NCBI RefSeq assembly: GCF_000828895.1
Contig: NZ_AP014568.1
Location: forward strand, 657,699 to 721,698
DNA: 64,000 nt
DNA from: Serpentinimonas raichei
Lineage (GTDB): Bacteria; Pseudomonadota; Gammaproteobacteria; Burkholderiales; Burkholderiaceae_C
Direction: 5' to 3'
Shown here: positions 38,523-46,782 of the stretch, piece by piece
How the letters are laid out: each line of letters starts with the position of its first letter
How positions within the stretch are numbered: the first letter of the stretch is position 1
The notes under the pieces: generated by a model
Told to the model about the DNA's origin: nothing
The model's input: the letters and a program-made list of their open reading frames with translations, nothing else
Database searches by the model: none
Position numbers and translations under genes: made by a program

Positions 38523-39530
38523 TTAGCGCTGGTAATGCAGCGCCCCCGGGTTGACGATGTGGGAGGGGGTGCCTTTGATGAAGTTGAGGATGTTGTCGAA
38601 GGCGGCCGAAAAATACTTTTCGTAGCTCTCTTGCTCGACAAAGCCGATGTGCGGGGTGCAGATGCAGTTTTCCAGACGCAGCAGGGCGTGCCCTTGCAAA
38701 ATCGGTTCGGACTCGAACACATCCACCGCCGCCATGCCGGGGCGGCCGCGGTTGAGGGCCGCCACCAAGGCATCGGGCTGGATCAGTTCGGCGCGCGAGG
38801 TGTTGACCAGCACGGCGCTGGGTTTCATCAGGCTCAAGTCTTCAAAGCTCAGGCAGCCCTGGGTACTGGGCCCCAAGCGCAGGTGCAGGCTGAGCACGTC
38901 GGACTGCGCCAGCAGCTCGGCCTTGGAGGCAGCCACTTCAAAGCCGTCGGCCACGGCCTGCAAGCGCGTCGCCTCGCTGCCCCAGACCAGCACGCGCATG
39001 CCAAAAGCGCGCCCGTAGCCAGCCACCAGTTTGCCAATGCGGCCATAGCTCCACAGGCCCAGCGTTTTGCCGTGCAGCACCATGCCAAGGCCAAAATTGG
39101 GCGGCAGGGCGGCGGTTTTTAGGCCCGATTGTTGCCAAACCCCGTGTTTCAGATGCGCCACGTAGTGCGGCAGGCGGCGCATGGCGGCCAGAATCAGCGC
39201 CCAGGTGAGCTCGGCCGGGGCCACCGGCGAGCCCTTGCCTTCGGCCACTGCCACTCCGTGTTCGGTGCAGGCATCGAGGTCGATGTGCGGGCCCACCGAC
39301 CCGGTCTGGGCGATCAGGCGCAGCTTGGGCAGTTTGTCGAGCAACTGGCGCGTGATGTGGGTGCGCTCGCGAATCAGCACCAGCGCCTGGGCGTCGCGCA
39401 GGCGCACCGACAACTGCCCCACGCCCTTGATGTTGTTGGTAAACACCTTGGCCGGAAAGGCTTCGAGCTTGGCGGCGCAGGCGAGCTTGCGCACCGCATC
39501 CTGGTAGTCGTCGAGAATCACGATATTCAT
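38523..39530 (-). CDS. D-2-hydroxyacid dehydrogenase family protein
   Basis: An NAD-dependent oxidoreductase of 335 residues related to phosphoglycerate dehydrogenase. Catalytic Arg lies in VNTSRAELI, Glu in DVFESEP, and His in CTPHIGF. The nucleotide motif is GLWSYGRIG, in which a Ser replaces the first Gly of the usual GxGxxG. The ATG at 39530 (MNIVILDDYQDAVRKL) is the family start. It is divergent from an MFS gene. The substrate is not evident. Confidence 0.88.
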   Translation of the reverse strand: MNIVILDDYQDAVRKLACAAKLEAFPAKVFTNNIKGVGQLSVRLRDAQALVLIRERTHITRQLLDKLPKLRLIAQTGSVGPHIDLDACTEHGVAVAEGKGSPVAPAELTWALILAAMRRLPHYVAHLKHGVWQQSGLKTAALPPNFGLGMVLHGKTLGLWSYGRIGKLVAGYGRAFGMRVLVWGSEATRLQAVADGFEVAASKAELLAQSDVLSLHLRLGPSTQGCLSFEDLSLMKPSAVLVNTSRAELIQPDALVAALNRGRPGMAAVDVFESEPILQGHALLRLENCICTPHIGFVEQESYEKYFSAAFDNILNFIKGTPSHIVNPGALHYQR

Positions 39531-39613
39531 GGCGGCTATTGTGCCCGGATGCGGCGGTTGCAATGGGCGCGCAGCGTGGCGCGGGCGCGCGTTTGGCATT
39601 AATATGACCGCCT

Positions 39614-40861
39614 ATGTCCAGTCTCAGCCTAGCTGCCGCCGCCCACCCGACTGCCGCCGTACCGTGGCGCACCGACGCGCGCGTGATGGCGCTGGTTGGG
39701 TTGGCGCATGGCAGCTCGCATTTCGGGCACCTGCTGCTGCCGCCGTTGTTCCCGCTGCTGATGCTCGAGTTTGGCCTGTCCTTCACCGAAGTGGGCCTGC
39801 TGATGACGCTGTTTTTCGCCGTCTCGGGGCTGGGGCAGGCGGCCTCGGGCTTTGTGGTGGACCGTTTCGGGGCGCGTCCGGTGTTGTTTGCGTCGCTGCT
39901 GCTGTTCATGGGTGCGGCCTTGCTGGCATCCCAAGCCAACAGCTACACGACGCTGCTGTGGGTGGCGGCGCTGGCTGGCTTGGGCAATGCCTCGTTTCAT
40001 CCGGTCGATTTTTCGATCCTGAATCAGCGCATCTCGTCCCCCAGGCTGGGCCACGCCTACAGCGTGCATGGCATCAGCGGCAACCTGGGCTGGGCGCTGG
40101 CCCCGGTGTTTCTGGTCGGCTGGTCGATGTGGCTGGACTGGCGCAGCGCCTACCTCGCCGCCGCCGGGCTGTATCTGCTGGTGTTTTTGCTCCTGCTGTG
40201 GCAGCGCCAGCACCTGAAGTCGGAGGTGCTGCGCCGCCCGGCGGGTGCGCCAGCGGGCAACGACTTGGCTTTTTTGCGCCATTCGGTGATCTGGTGGTGC
40301 TTTGCCTTCTTTTTGCTCACCACGCTCATGCTGGGTGTGGTGCAAAACTACTCGGCCTCGATCCTCAAAGCGCTGCACGGCGTGAGCCTAGAGGCCGCCA
40401 CGCTCACGCTGAGCGCCTACATGGTGTGCGGGGCGCTGGGCATGCTGGTGGGCGGTTTCGTGGCCACGCAGGCGCGCCGCACCGATTGGGTGGTGGGGGC
40501 ATCGATGGGCGCGGGTGCGCTGCTGCTGCTGCTGGCCGCCAGCGGCTGGCTGGGTGGCACGGGCACCATGCTGCTGCTGGCGGCCACGGGCTTTGCCGTG
40601 GGCATAGCCGCGCCCAGCCGCGACCTGCTGATCAAGCAGGCCACGCCCAAGGGGGCCACCGGGCGCGTCTATGGCACGGTGTATTCGGGCCTGGACGTGG
40701 GTTTTGCCATCGCACCGCTGATATTCGGCGTTTTCATGGACCGCGGCTGGTACGCCGCCACGCTGGCCGGGGCCGCTCTGGTGCTGCTGCTCTCGATCGG
40801 GGTCGCGCTCGGGGTGGGGCGGCGCAATTTGGCATGGGTTGCGCCGGGCTCAGCCCCATAG
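39614..40861 (+). CDS. MFS transporter
   Basis: 415 residues with about twelve membrane helices. The loop 2-3 signature is DRFGARPVLF and the second-half counterpart is less conserved. A conserved FSILNQRISSPRLGHAYSVHGISGNLGWA segment is typical of a betaproteobacterial MFS group without a defined substrate. A TAATAT hexamer ends 8 bp upstream of the ATG. It is divergent from the D-2-hydroxyacid dehydrogenase. Confidence 0.85.
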   Translation: MSSLSLAAAAHPTAAVPWRTDARVMALVGLAHGSSHFGHLLLPPLFPLLMLEFGLSFTEVGLLMTLFFAVSGLGQAASGFVVDRFGARPVLFASLLLFMGAALLASQANSYTTLLWVAALAGLGNASFHPVDFSILNQRISSPRLGHAYSVHGISGNLGWALAPVFLVGWSMWLDWRSAYLAAAGLYLLVFLLLLWQRQHLKSEVLRRPAGAPAGNDLAFLRHSVIWWCFAFFLLTTLMLGVVQNYSASILKALHGVSLEAATLTLSAYMVCGALGMLVGGFVATQARRTDWVVGASMGAGALLLLLAASGWLGGTGTMLLLAATGFAVGIAAPSRDLLIKQATPKGATGRVYGTVYSGLDVGFAIAPLIFGVFMDRGWYAATLAGAALVLLLSIGVALGVGRRNLAWVAPGSAP

Positions 40862-40908
40862 CGCAGGCTTGGCTCAGGAGCCGCTCGACCCAGCCGCGCG
40901 CAGGTTTT

Positions 40909-41943
40909 TCAGGCCGCGCGTTGCAAGCCCGCCCGCTCCAGCAGCGCGCAGGCGGCTTGCAGCAAGTCGGGTTGTTCGCACGCCAGCAGCTGGCGCTGCG
41001 GCAGGCTGCGCAGCCAGGTGAGTTGGCGTTTGGCCAGTTGGCGCGTGGCGCTGCTGCCGCGCTCAGTCAGGGCGGCGCGCTCGGGCGCGCTGAAGTCGCT
41101 GCGCCCGCTGGCGGCTAGGGCATCCAGCGCTTCCCACAGCTGGCGGTAGCCCACGCTGCGCAGGGCGGGCAGGCCGGGGTGCAGCTCGGGCCGCTCGCGC
41201 AGGGCGCGCACCTCGTCGATGAAGCCTTGCTCCAGCATGGCGGCAAAGCGCTGCGCGATGCGCTGGTGCAGCCAGGCGCGGTCCAGCGGTTCCAGCGCCA
41301 GCAGCAGGCCAGTCTGGCCGTTGATTTGCAGCGGCGGCAGGGCTGGCTGGGCGGTTGGCTGCGCGGCGGGCTGTGCCGGTTTGGTCTTGGTGCGGGTGTG
41401 AAACGACGACAGCGGCCGCCCGCTGGCGCGCCAGACTTCGAGCGCACGCCCGATGCGCTGCGCGTCCTTGGGGCTCAAGCGCGCCGCCGTCGGCGCATCC
41501 ACCGCCGCCAGTTGCGCGTGCAGCGCGGGCCAGCCCTTTTGCGCGGCTTCGGCCTCGATGGCCTGGCGCAGATCCGGGTGCGCGGCGGGCATGTCGTCGA
41601 GCCCCTCGAACAGGGCCTTGAAGTAGAGCAGGGTGCCGCCGACCAGCAGCGGCAGGCGGCCGCGGGCGGCGATCTGGGGCAGCAGGCGCTGCGCGTCGGC
41701 CACGAAGGCGGCGGCGCTGTAGCTCTGCTGCGGCTCCAGGATGTCGATCAGGTGGTGCGGCACGGCGGCGCGTTCGGCCAGGCTGGGTTTGGCGCTGCCG
41801 ATGTCGAGCCCGCGATAGACCAGCGCCGAATCGACGCTGACGATCTCCACCGGCCAGCGCTGCGCCAGCGCCAGCGCCAGCGCGCTTTTGCCGCTGGCGG
41901 TGGGGCCGGCCAGGGCGATCCAGGCGGGTGGGGCGGGGCTCAT
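40909..41943 (-). CDS. miaA: tRNA dimethylallyltransferase MiaA
   Basis: MiaA adds an isopentenyl group to A37 of tRNAs reading UNN codons. Walker A is [15 protein letters not shown], and [19 protein letters not shown] and [10 protein letters not shown] are family motifs. A Gln/Ala/Pro-rich insert near residues 195-215 is not conserved. 344 residues. Its ATG overlaps the stop of the upstream MFS gene (ATGA on the minus strand). Confidence 0.95.
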   Translation of the reverse strand: MSPAPPAWIALAGPTASGKSALALALAQRWPVEIVSVDSALVYRGLDIGSAKPSLAERAAVPHHLIDILEPQQSYSAAAFVADAQRLLPQIAARGRLPLLVGGTLLYFKALFEGLDDMPAAHPDLRQAIEAEAAQKGWPALHAQLAAVDAPTAARLSPKDAQRIGRALEVWRASGRPLSSFHTRTKTKPAQPAAQPTAQPALPPLQINGQTGLLLALEPLDRAWLHQRIAQRFAAMLEQGFIDEVRALRERPELHPGLPALRSVGYRQLWEALDALAASGRSDFSAPERAALTERGSSATRQLAKRQLTWLRSLPQRQLLACEQPDLLQAACALLERAGLQRAA

Positions 41944-43220
41944 GGTTTGGGGTGGCCGATTGAATCAGTCGGGTTGGCCCGCTTGGCTGCGGCGCCATGC
42001 ACTTCCCCGTAACGCTGCACCAGCGTCCAAGCCACAGCGCAGATCAGCACGCTCCAGAACCACAGCCCTTGGGTGAGGGGCAGCACGCTGGCCCCTTCGA
42101 GGCCCACCGGCAGTTGTGCCGCCAGCCACCAGCCCACGGCAAAGGCCACGCTCATCATCAAAAATCCGCTCAGGGCCGAGGCGGTGCCAGCCGCCTGCGG
42201 GAACGGGGCCACCGCGCCGCTCTGGCCGCAGGGCTGGTGGATGCCGTGCGCCAGAATGAACAGGTAGTAGGGCAGCATGATGGCCCACACGCTGTGCCAG
42301 CCCAGCCAGCCCAACAGGCCGACCAGGTTGCCGCCCAGCAGCGTCAGGGCCCCGGCGATGGCCACCGTGCGCCGCACCCCGAAGCGCAGCAGCAAGCGCC
42401 GACACAGCACAGTTCCCAGGATATAAACCGCCGACATCGAGAACATCAGCAATCCGTACTGGGTTTTGCTCAGGCCCAAGGCGTTGATGAAGACAAAGGA
42501 CGAGCTGGCCAAAAAGGTGAACAGGCCGGCGTAGGAGGTGGTCACCAGCAGCGCGTAGGCCCAGAAGGTGGGGTGGCGCAAAATCAAGGCCCAGGTGCGC
42601 GCCATCTGCTGCGGGCGCAGCGCCTGCGGGTTCGGGTGCGCCAGGCTTTCCTGGAAGCGCAGCAGCACCAGCGCCAGCGCGGCGGCCCCAAACAAGGCCA
42701 GCACGCCCAGGGCGGCGCGCCAACCCATCCAGTCCGACAACAAAGCGCCCAGCGGGGCGCTGATGCAGGCCAGCACCCCCAGCCCGGTGAGGCCCTTGGA
42801 CATCATGCGCGCGCCTTCGGCCGGGTGGTAGAGGTCGCGCACGATGGCGCGGGCGCACATCACCGCCGCCCCCATGGCGGCACCTTGCAGCACGCGCCAG
42901 AGCAGCAGTTGCTCCATGCTGGCAGCAAACACGCTGCCCAGCGAGGCCAGCGCGTACAGCGCCAGCCCGGCGAGCAAAATGGGGCGGCGCCCAAAGCGGT
43001 CCGACAGCGGGCCCCAGAACAGTTGCGAAACCCCAAACGCCAGCAGCAGCGCCGACAGCGTGAGCTGCGCCTGGTGCATGGGCGCATCGAAGTAGCCGGT
43101 GAGCGCGGGCAGCGCCGGCAGGTACAAGTCGGTGGTGAGCGGCTGCAGCCCCAGCAGCAGCGACAGCAACAACACCACGAGGGTGGCCGGCATGGGCGGG
43201 CGCGTGCGGGCAGGCTTCAT
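41940..43220 (-). CDS. Bcr/CflA-type multidrug efflux MFS transporter
   Basis: 426 residues with twelve predicted helices. The N terminus ([24 protein letters not shown]) and [15 protein letters not shown] match the Bcr/CflA drug-proton antiporter group. The second copy of the signature is weak. It is translationally coupled to miaA downstream. The upstream 140 bp belongs to the parA islet regulatory region. Confidence 0.88.
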   Translation of the reverse strand: MKPARTRPPMPATLVVLLLSLLLGLQPLTTDLYLPALPALTGYFDAPMHQAQLTLSALLLAFGVSQLFWGPLSDRFGRRPILLAGLALYALASLGSVFAASMEQLLLWRVLQGAAMGAAVMCARAIVRDLYHPAEGARMMSKGLTGLGVLACISAPLGALLSDWMGWRAALGVLALFGAAALALVLLRFQESLAHPNPQALRPQQMARTWALILRHPTFWAYALLVTTSYAGLFTFLASSSFVFINALGLSKTQYGLLMFSMSAVYILGTVLCRRLLLRFGVRRTVAIAGALTLLGGNLVGLLGWLGWHSVWAIMLPYYLFILAHGIHQPCGQSGAVAPFPQAAGTASALSGFLMMSVAFAVGWWLAAQLPVGLEGASVLPLTQGLWFWSVLICAVAWTLVQRYGEVHGAAAKRANPTDSIGHPKP

Positions 43221-43248
43221 CGCGCTCTAGATTAACAGATGCTAGGGC

Positions 43249-43276
43249 TTGCCGCAGGTGAACTACTGCATATCCT
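43249..43276 (+). promoter_or_regulatory. Candidate promoter for the parA-like gene
   Basis: TTGCCG (43249-43254) and TATCCT (43271-43276) are spaced by 16 bp. The -10 overlaps the first CCTGC repeat pair, so a protein bound to the repeats would repress this promoter. The match is modest. Confidence 0.3.
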
Positions 43277-43352
43277 GCAATTTTTCTTTTCTCCTGCATG
43301 TCCTGCGTGTTATCATGACGCCTGCTGCACCTGCGGCTTTTTCGCAACCTGC
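43265..43352 (+). repeat. Phased CCTGC-pair repeat array upstream of the parA-like gene
   Basis: Pentamers (A/C)CTGC start at 43265 and 43274, 43293 and 43302, 43321 and 43330, and 43348. Each pair is separated by 9 bp and the pairs repeat every 28 bp, with T-rich sequence between; the last single copy is 1 bp out of phase. Regular spacing like this is typical of protein-binding iterons, such as an operator or a centromere-like site. The array ends 11 bp before the parA-like ATG. Confidence 0.65.
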
Positions 43353-43363
43353 AAGGAAACGCT

Positions 43364-44404
43364 ATGGCATCCAACATCCAGAAGATTCTCGACAACCACT
43401 CAAAAGTCGTTGATGAGGGGTTCACGCACTCCGGCGATCTCAAGTACCGAAGCTATGCCGTGACGACGCTACGCGGCGGGGTCGGGAAATCGACGCTCAC
43501 GTTCAACCTCGCATATGAGATGTCGCGGAAGCATCCATTGCTGATCGCGGACCTCTGCGCGCAGCGGAACTTGACCGAGAACCTGATGCGCGGCGCTCAG
43601 CAAGACGTGACCATTTTGGATGCGCTCCAGCCGGCACTCTTGGGCGCCGCGTTTGGCGATGTCCCTGACGACATCTCCTTCCGCGTCAGCAACTACTGCG
43701 ACTCTTTCAAGGGCGGCAAGGTGGCGAGCTTCATCCCCGGCAGCGCAGAAATGTTCGCCTTCCCTTCGACCCTGTACCAGCAGCTTCAGATCGCCAACGC
43801 GCAGCAGAATGTCTCGGCCATCGGAAAGCTGTTAGAAATCTTGAAGCAGATTCTCGATAAGGAGGCGAAGGACAAGGGCGCCGAGAAAATCCTCATGGAT
43901 ACCAGCCCCTTCTATGCGGGTGGCACTCACCTTGCGTGGTGCGCGTCCGATGCCGTCGTCATCCCCGTGCGCGTAGATGAGCACTCGATTGAGTCACTTG
44001 CACTGACGCTGGGGTTGCTGTCCAACCCTGCCAAGGACTTCCTGATTTGGAATCAGCGAGCCGGTGGCAGGCCTACCCCCAAGGTCGCGGCCATCGTGAT
44101 GACAATGGCCGGGGCAAAGAGTCAGAAGAAGTTCACCCCTGACAGCGCGTCGCGCATGTATATCGAACGCGCGTTGTCACTGGCGGAAAAGCACAGCCAA
44201 CTGTTCGACCATCAAGACCCAAGCGACGCATTCGTCATCACCGATGACTTCATGTCCACGGGCCGAGTGAGCGGTGCAAAAAGCATCCCAATTGCTCGCC
44301 TGAAGATCGGCAGCTTCCACTCTGTTGAGGGGAAGCGATTGCAGGTCAATGCCTCAGCCGAGCGCTATCAGAAGGAACTGGCCTACCTAGCCAGCATGCT
44401 CTAA
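43364..44404 (+). CDS. Stand-alone ParA-like ATPase
   Basis: 346 residues. The P-loop reads LRGGVGKST (residues 36-44): the signature Lys of the ParA deviant Walker A is Arg37, while Lys42 of the P-loop is kept. LLIADLCAQRNLTE takes the place of the Walker A' region (Asp followed by Leu-Cys-Ala-Gln-Arg-Asn), and LMDTSPFYAGG is the Walker B strand. No parB is adjacent. Codon use is less GC-rich than flanking genes (many aag, gat, atc, and tcg/agc mixed), which suggests transfer. The ATG follows AAGGAAACGCT. It is convergent with a small KGG protein, the stops overlapping by 3 bp. It could serve a plasmid or integrated element, but its role is unknown. Confidence 0.75.
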   Translation: MASNIQKILDNHSKVVDEGFTHSGDLKYRSYAVTTLRGGVGKSTLTFNLAYEMSRKHPLLIADLCAQRNLTENLMRGAQQDVTILDALQPALLGAAFGDVPDDISFRVSNYCDSFKGGKVASFIPGSAEMFAFPSTLYQQLQIANAQQNVSAIGKLLEILKQILDKEAKDKGAEKILMDTSPFYAGGTHLAWCASDAVVIPVRVDEHSIESLALTLGLLSNPAKDFLIWNQRAGGRPTPKVAAIVMTMAGAKSQKKFTPDSASRMYIERALSLAEKHSQLFDHQDPSDAFVITDDFMSTGRVSGAKSIPIARLKIGSFHSVEGKRLQVNASAERYQKELAYLASML

Positions 44405-44631
44405 GCCTTCTTCCCGCGCCCAGCCGCAGCCTTCTTGGCGATTTCCGGGCGTTGCTCGGGCGTAAGGCTTGCGGCGCACGCAGCGCCACCCTTCTTGCCG
44501 CCTAGCATGCCCAATGCAACCGCCGCCGCCTTCTTCGCCGGCGGCGGTACTTCCTTGGGCACCCCTCCCGAGGCTTGGTCAACGATGAACTTGGCGAGTT
44601 GGTTCAGGTCTCGCGGCCTGCTTAAGCCCAA
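44401..44631 (-). CDS. Small KGG-motif protein, probably 5'-altered
   Basis: A 76-residue basic protein, with LSRPRDLNQLAKFIVDQASG at the N terminus, GMLGGKKGGAACAASLTPEQRPEIAKKAA in the middle, and GRGKKA at the end. It resembles small conserved proteins with a KGG repeat and a LTPEQRxEIAKKAA helix that I recall from mobile regions of proteobacteria; function is unknown. The only start in frame is TTG at 44631, 6 bp after the stop of the IS4 remnant, so the IS probably removed its original start region. The stop overlaps that of the parA-like gene. Confidence 0.55.
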   Translation of the reverse strand: MGLSRPRDLNQLAKFIVDQASGGVPKEVPPPAKKAAAVALGMLGGKKGGAACAASLTPEQRPEIAKKAAAGRGKKA

Positions 44632-44637
44632 TACTGT

Positions 44638-45193
44638 TCAGATACATAACACCGGCCTTGGTTCGTGTTTCTGGTGAAGCACAGCGCCGCGATGGCGAAC
44701 GTTGAAGCTGCTCATCTTACGCTTTACGCCGCGCGGGTTGAGACGCCCGCGACTGCTGACGCAGTGCCCGCGCGCGATCTCGGCCAGCAGCGCGTCACGC
44801 CAAGCAGCCAGACGCTCAGGGGGGGATGGCCGCAGCTTGCGGCATCTTGCGCTTGATCACGCGCACGTCATGGGTGAAGCTCAGCCGATCCGGATCGAGT
44901 CCGCGCGGCCAAGCTGCTTGGACCATTAGCTGTCGGATGGCAAAGTGCGCCAACAACAGGCCCCACAGTTCTTGCTGAATCAACTCCGGCGTCTTGCTGC
45001 GCAGCACCGTGCTGTTGGCGCGCAGGTGCGTCTTGAATTCGTCGAAGACACCCTCGATCTCCCAGCGCTCGTGGTACAGCGCGGCCAACTCCAAGGCGGG
45101 TGCTGCCTGCCGATCGATGATGTTGGTCGCCAGCCGGTAGCTGTCTTGCACCGGCGTGGCCGAACCGTGCAGCGTGTAGTCGATATTGGGCTA
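44638..45193 (-). mobile_element. Decayed IS4-family transposase, C-terminal part only
   Basis: Minus-strand translation gives IDYTLHGSATPVQDSYRLA, then ELAALYHERWEIEGVFDEFKTHLRA, the conserved C-terminal core of IS4-family DDE transposases (the catalytic Glu of the YREK-like block is in YHERWEIE), then LRSKTPELIQQELWGLLLAHFAIR. The frame ends at 44816, but the alignment continues in another frame after a run of seven G at 44819-44825: ERLAAWRDALLAEIARGH, then LNPRGVKRKMSSF, stopping at 44638. A stop codon precedes the fragment at 45193. The N-terminal half and the left inverted repeat are missing, so the element is inactive. Confidence 0.8.
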
Positions 45194-45223
45194 GGCCAAG
45201 CGGCACCAGCTAGCCCAAGCGGC
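45191..45223. repeat. 14-bp direct repeat at the IS remnant edge
   Basis: CTAGGCCAAGCGGC (45191-45204) recurs as CTAGCCCAAGCGGC (45210-45223) with one mismatch, 19 bp apart. It lies exactly at the truncated edge of the IS4 remnant and may be a scar of the rearrangement that removed the rest of the element. Confidence 0.5.
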
Positions 45224-45234
45224 TGGGGAACGGC

Positions 45235-45255
45235 GCGGCCTCAGGCCGAGGCCGC
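45235..45255 (-). terminator. Possible terminator hairpin after gdhA
   Basis: GCGGCCTC and GAGGCCGC form a perfect 8-bp stem with a 5-nt loop, starting 8 bp past the gdhA stop. No T run follows on the minus strand, so it may only protect the transcript end or need Rho. Confidence 0.45.
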
Positions 45256-45263
45256 GAGCCGCC

Positions 45264-46607
45264 TCAGATCACGCCCTGGGCCAGCATGGCATCAGCCACC
45301 TTGACGAAGCCGGCCACGTTGGCCCCATCGACGTAGCTCACCGAGCCGTCGGCGCGCTGGCCATGGCGCACGCAGGCTTCGTGGATGCCGACCATGATGC
45401 CGTGCAGGCGCGCATCGACTTCCTCGCACGGCCAGCTCAGGCGCATGGCGTTTTGGCTCATCTCCAGCCCCGAGGTGGCGACGCCGCCGGCGTTGCTGGC
45501 CTTGCCCGGCGCGTACAGCACGCCTTGCTGCTCAAACAGCTTGACCGCTTCCATGGTGGTGGGCATGTTGGCGCCTTCGGCCACGCACTTGACCCCGTTT
45601 TGCAGCAGCAACCGGGCGTCGTCGGCGTCGAGCTCGTTTTGGGTCGCGCAGGGCAAGGCGATGTCAACCGGCACCGACCACGGGTTGCGCCCGGCTTCGA
45701 AGCGGGTGCCGGTGCGTTTTGCGTAGTCACTCACGCGGCCGTAGAGGTGGTTTTTGACTTCCATCAGCTCGGCCAGTTTGGCGCTGGTGAAGCCGTCTTC
45801 GTCGATCACGGTGCCGCTGGAGTCCGAAACGGTGACGACCTTGGCCCCGAGCGCCAGCGCTTTTTCGACCGCGTACTGCGCCACATTGCCCGAACCCGAG
45901 ACGCTCACGCGCAAGCCGTCGAAGCTCAGGCCGCGGCGCTTGAGCATTTCTTCGGCGAAATACACCGTGCCGTAGCCGGTGGCCTCGGGGCGGATGAGCG
46001 AGCCGCCAAAGGCCAGCCCCTTGCCGGTGAAGACGCAGTCGGCGCGGTTGGAGAGCTTTTTCATCATGCCGGCCATGAACCCAACTTCGCGTCCGCCCAC
46101 GCCGATGTCACCGGCGGGCACGTCGGTGTCGGAGCCGATGTGGCGAAACAGCTCGCTCATCAGCGCCTGGCAAAAGCGCATCACCTCGCCCGGGCTCTTG
46201 CCTTTGGGGTCGAAATCCGAGCCGCCTTTGCCGCCGCCCATGGGCAGGGTGGTGAGGGCGTTTTTGAAGGTCTGCTCGAAGGCCAGAAATTTGAGGATCG
46301 ACAGGTTGACCGAGGGGTGAAAGCGCATCCCGCCCTTGTAGGGGCCGATGGCCGAGCTGTGCTGGATGCGGTAGCCGCGGTTGACCTGCACATCGCCGTG
46401 GTCGTTGACCCAGCAGACGCGAAACATCAGCACGCGCTCGGGCTCGACCAAGCGATCGAGCAAGCCTTGCTCGGCGTATTTGGGGTGCTTTTGGATGAAG
46501 GGCCACAGGCTCTCGACCACCTCGGTCACGGCTTGCAAAAATTCGGGCTGACCCGGGTTGCGCTGGCTGACTTGGGCCAGAAAATCGTGCAGGGAAGCGT
46601 ATTTCAT
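45264..46607 (-). CDS. gdhA: NADP-specific glutamate dehydrogenase
   Basis: The enzyme makes glutamate from 2-oxoglutarate and ammonium. The catalytic Lys127 is in PMGGGKGGSDFDPKG, and the dinucleotide fold has SGSGNVAQYA. At 447 residues it matches the hexameric NADP enzymes (E. coli GdhA has 447). The ATG at 46607 (MKYASLHDFLAQV) is the family start; the frame is open another 66 bp. It has no close operon partner. Confidence 0.95.
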   Translation of the reverse strand: MKYASLHDFLAQVSQRNPGQPEFLQAVTEVVESLWPFIQKHPKYAEQGLLDRLVEPERVLMFRVCWVNDHGDVQVNRGYRIQHSSAIGPYKGGMRFHPSVNLSILKFLAFEQTFKNALTTLPMGGGKGGSDFDPKGKSPGEVMRFCQALMSELFRHIGSDTDVPAGDIGVGGREVGFMAGMMKKLSNRADCVFTGKGLAFGGSLIRPEATGYGTVYFAEEMLKRRGLSFDGLRVSVSGSGNVAQYAVEKALALGAKVVTVSDSSGTVIDEDGFTSAKLAELMEVKNHLYGRVSDYAKRTGTRFEAGRNPWSVPVDIALPCATQNELDADDARLLLQNGVKCVAEGANMPTTMEAVKLFEQQGVLYAPGKASNAGGVATSGLEMSQNAMRLSWPCEEVDARLHGIMVGIHEACVRHGQRADGSVSYVDGANVAGFVKVADAMLAQGVI

Positions 46608-46753
46608 GACGGGATCGAGGGGGTGGAGGGTGGCGGAAAAGGTGGCAGGCAAAGGGCACTTATTTTGCACCAAACCGGGGGGCGTTTTGCACCGATTTGG
46701 CGCAGAACAGGGGCCCAGAGGCCGGATTGGCTTTGATTTGGCGCAAGTTAGCC

Positions 46754-46780
46754 TAAAAAAAGGGCGCCGCCCTCCGGCCG
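46754..46780 (-). terminator. Rho-independent terminator of mutL
   Basis: On the minus strand AGGGC-GGC-GCCCT (46773-46761) is followed by seven T (46761-46755). It begins right after the mutL stop at 46783. This is the clearest intrinsic terminator in the window. Confidence 0.75.
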
Positions 46781-46782
46781 TT

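Noticed and set aside
40871..40882. GGCTCAGGAGCC hairpin between the MFS gene and miaA
   Set aside because: The stem is four or five base pairs with a tiny loop and no T run on either strand.
43265..43352. CRISPR array
   Set aside because: The repeated part is only 5 bp per half, with no 25-40 bp conserved repeat and no cas genes; the pattern fits an operator instead.
44665..44856. 63-codon plus-strand open frame in the islet
   Set aside because: The opposite strand carries the C-terminal tail of the IS4 transposase here, which explains the sequence better.
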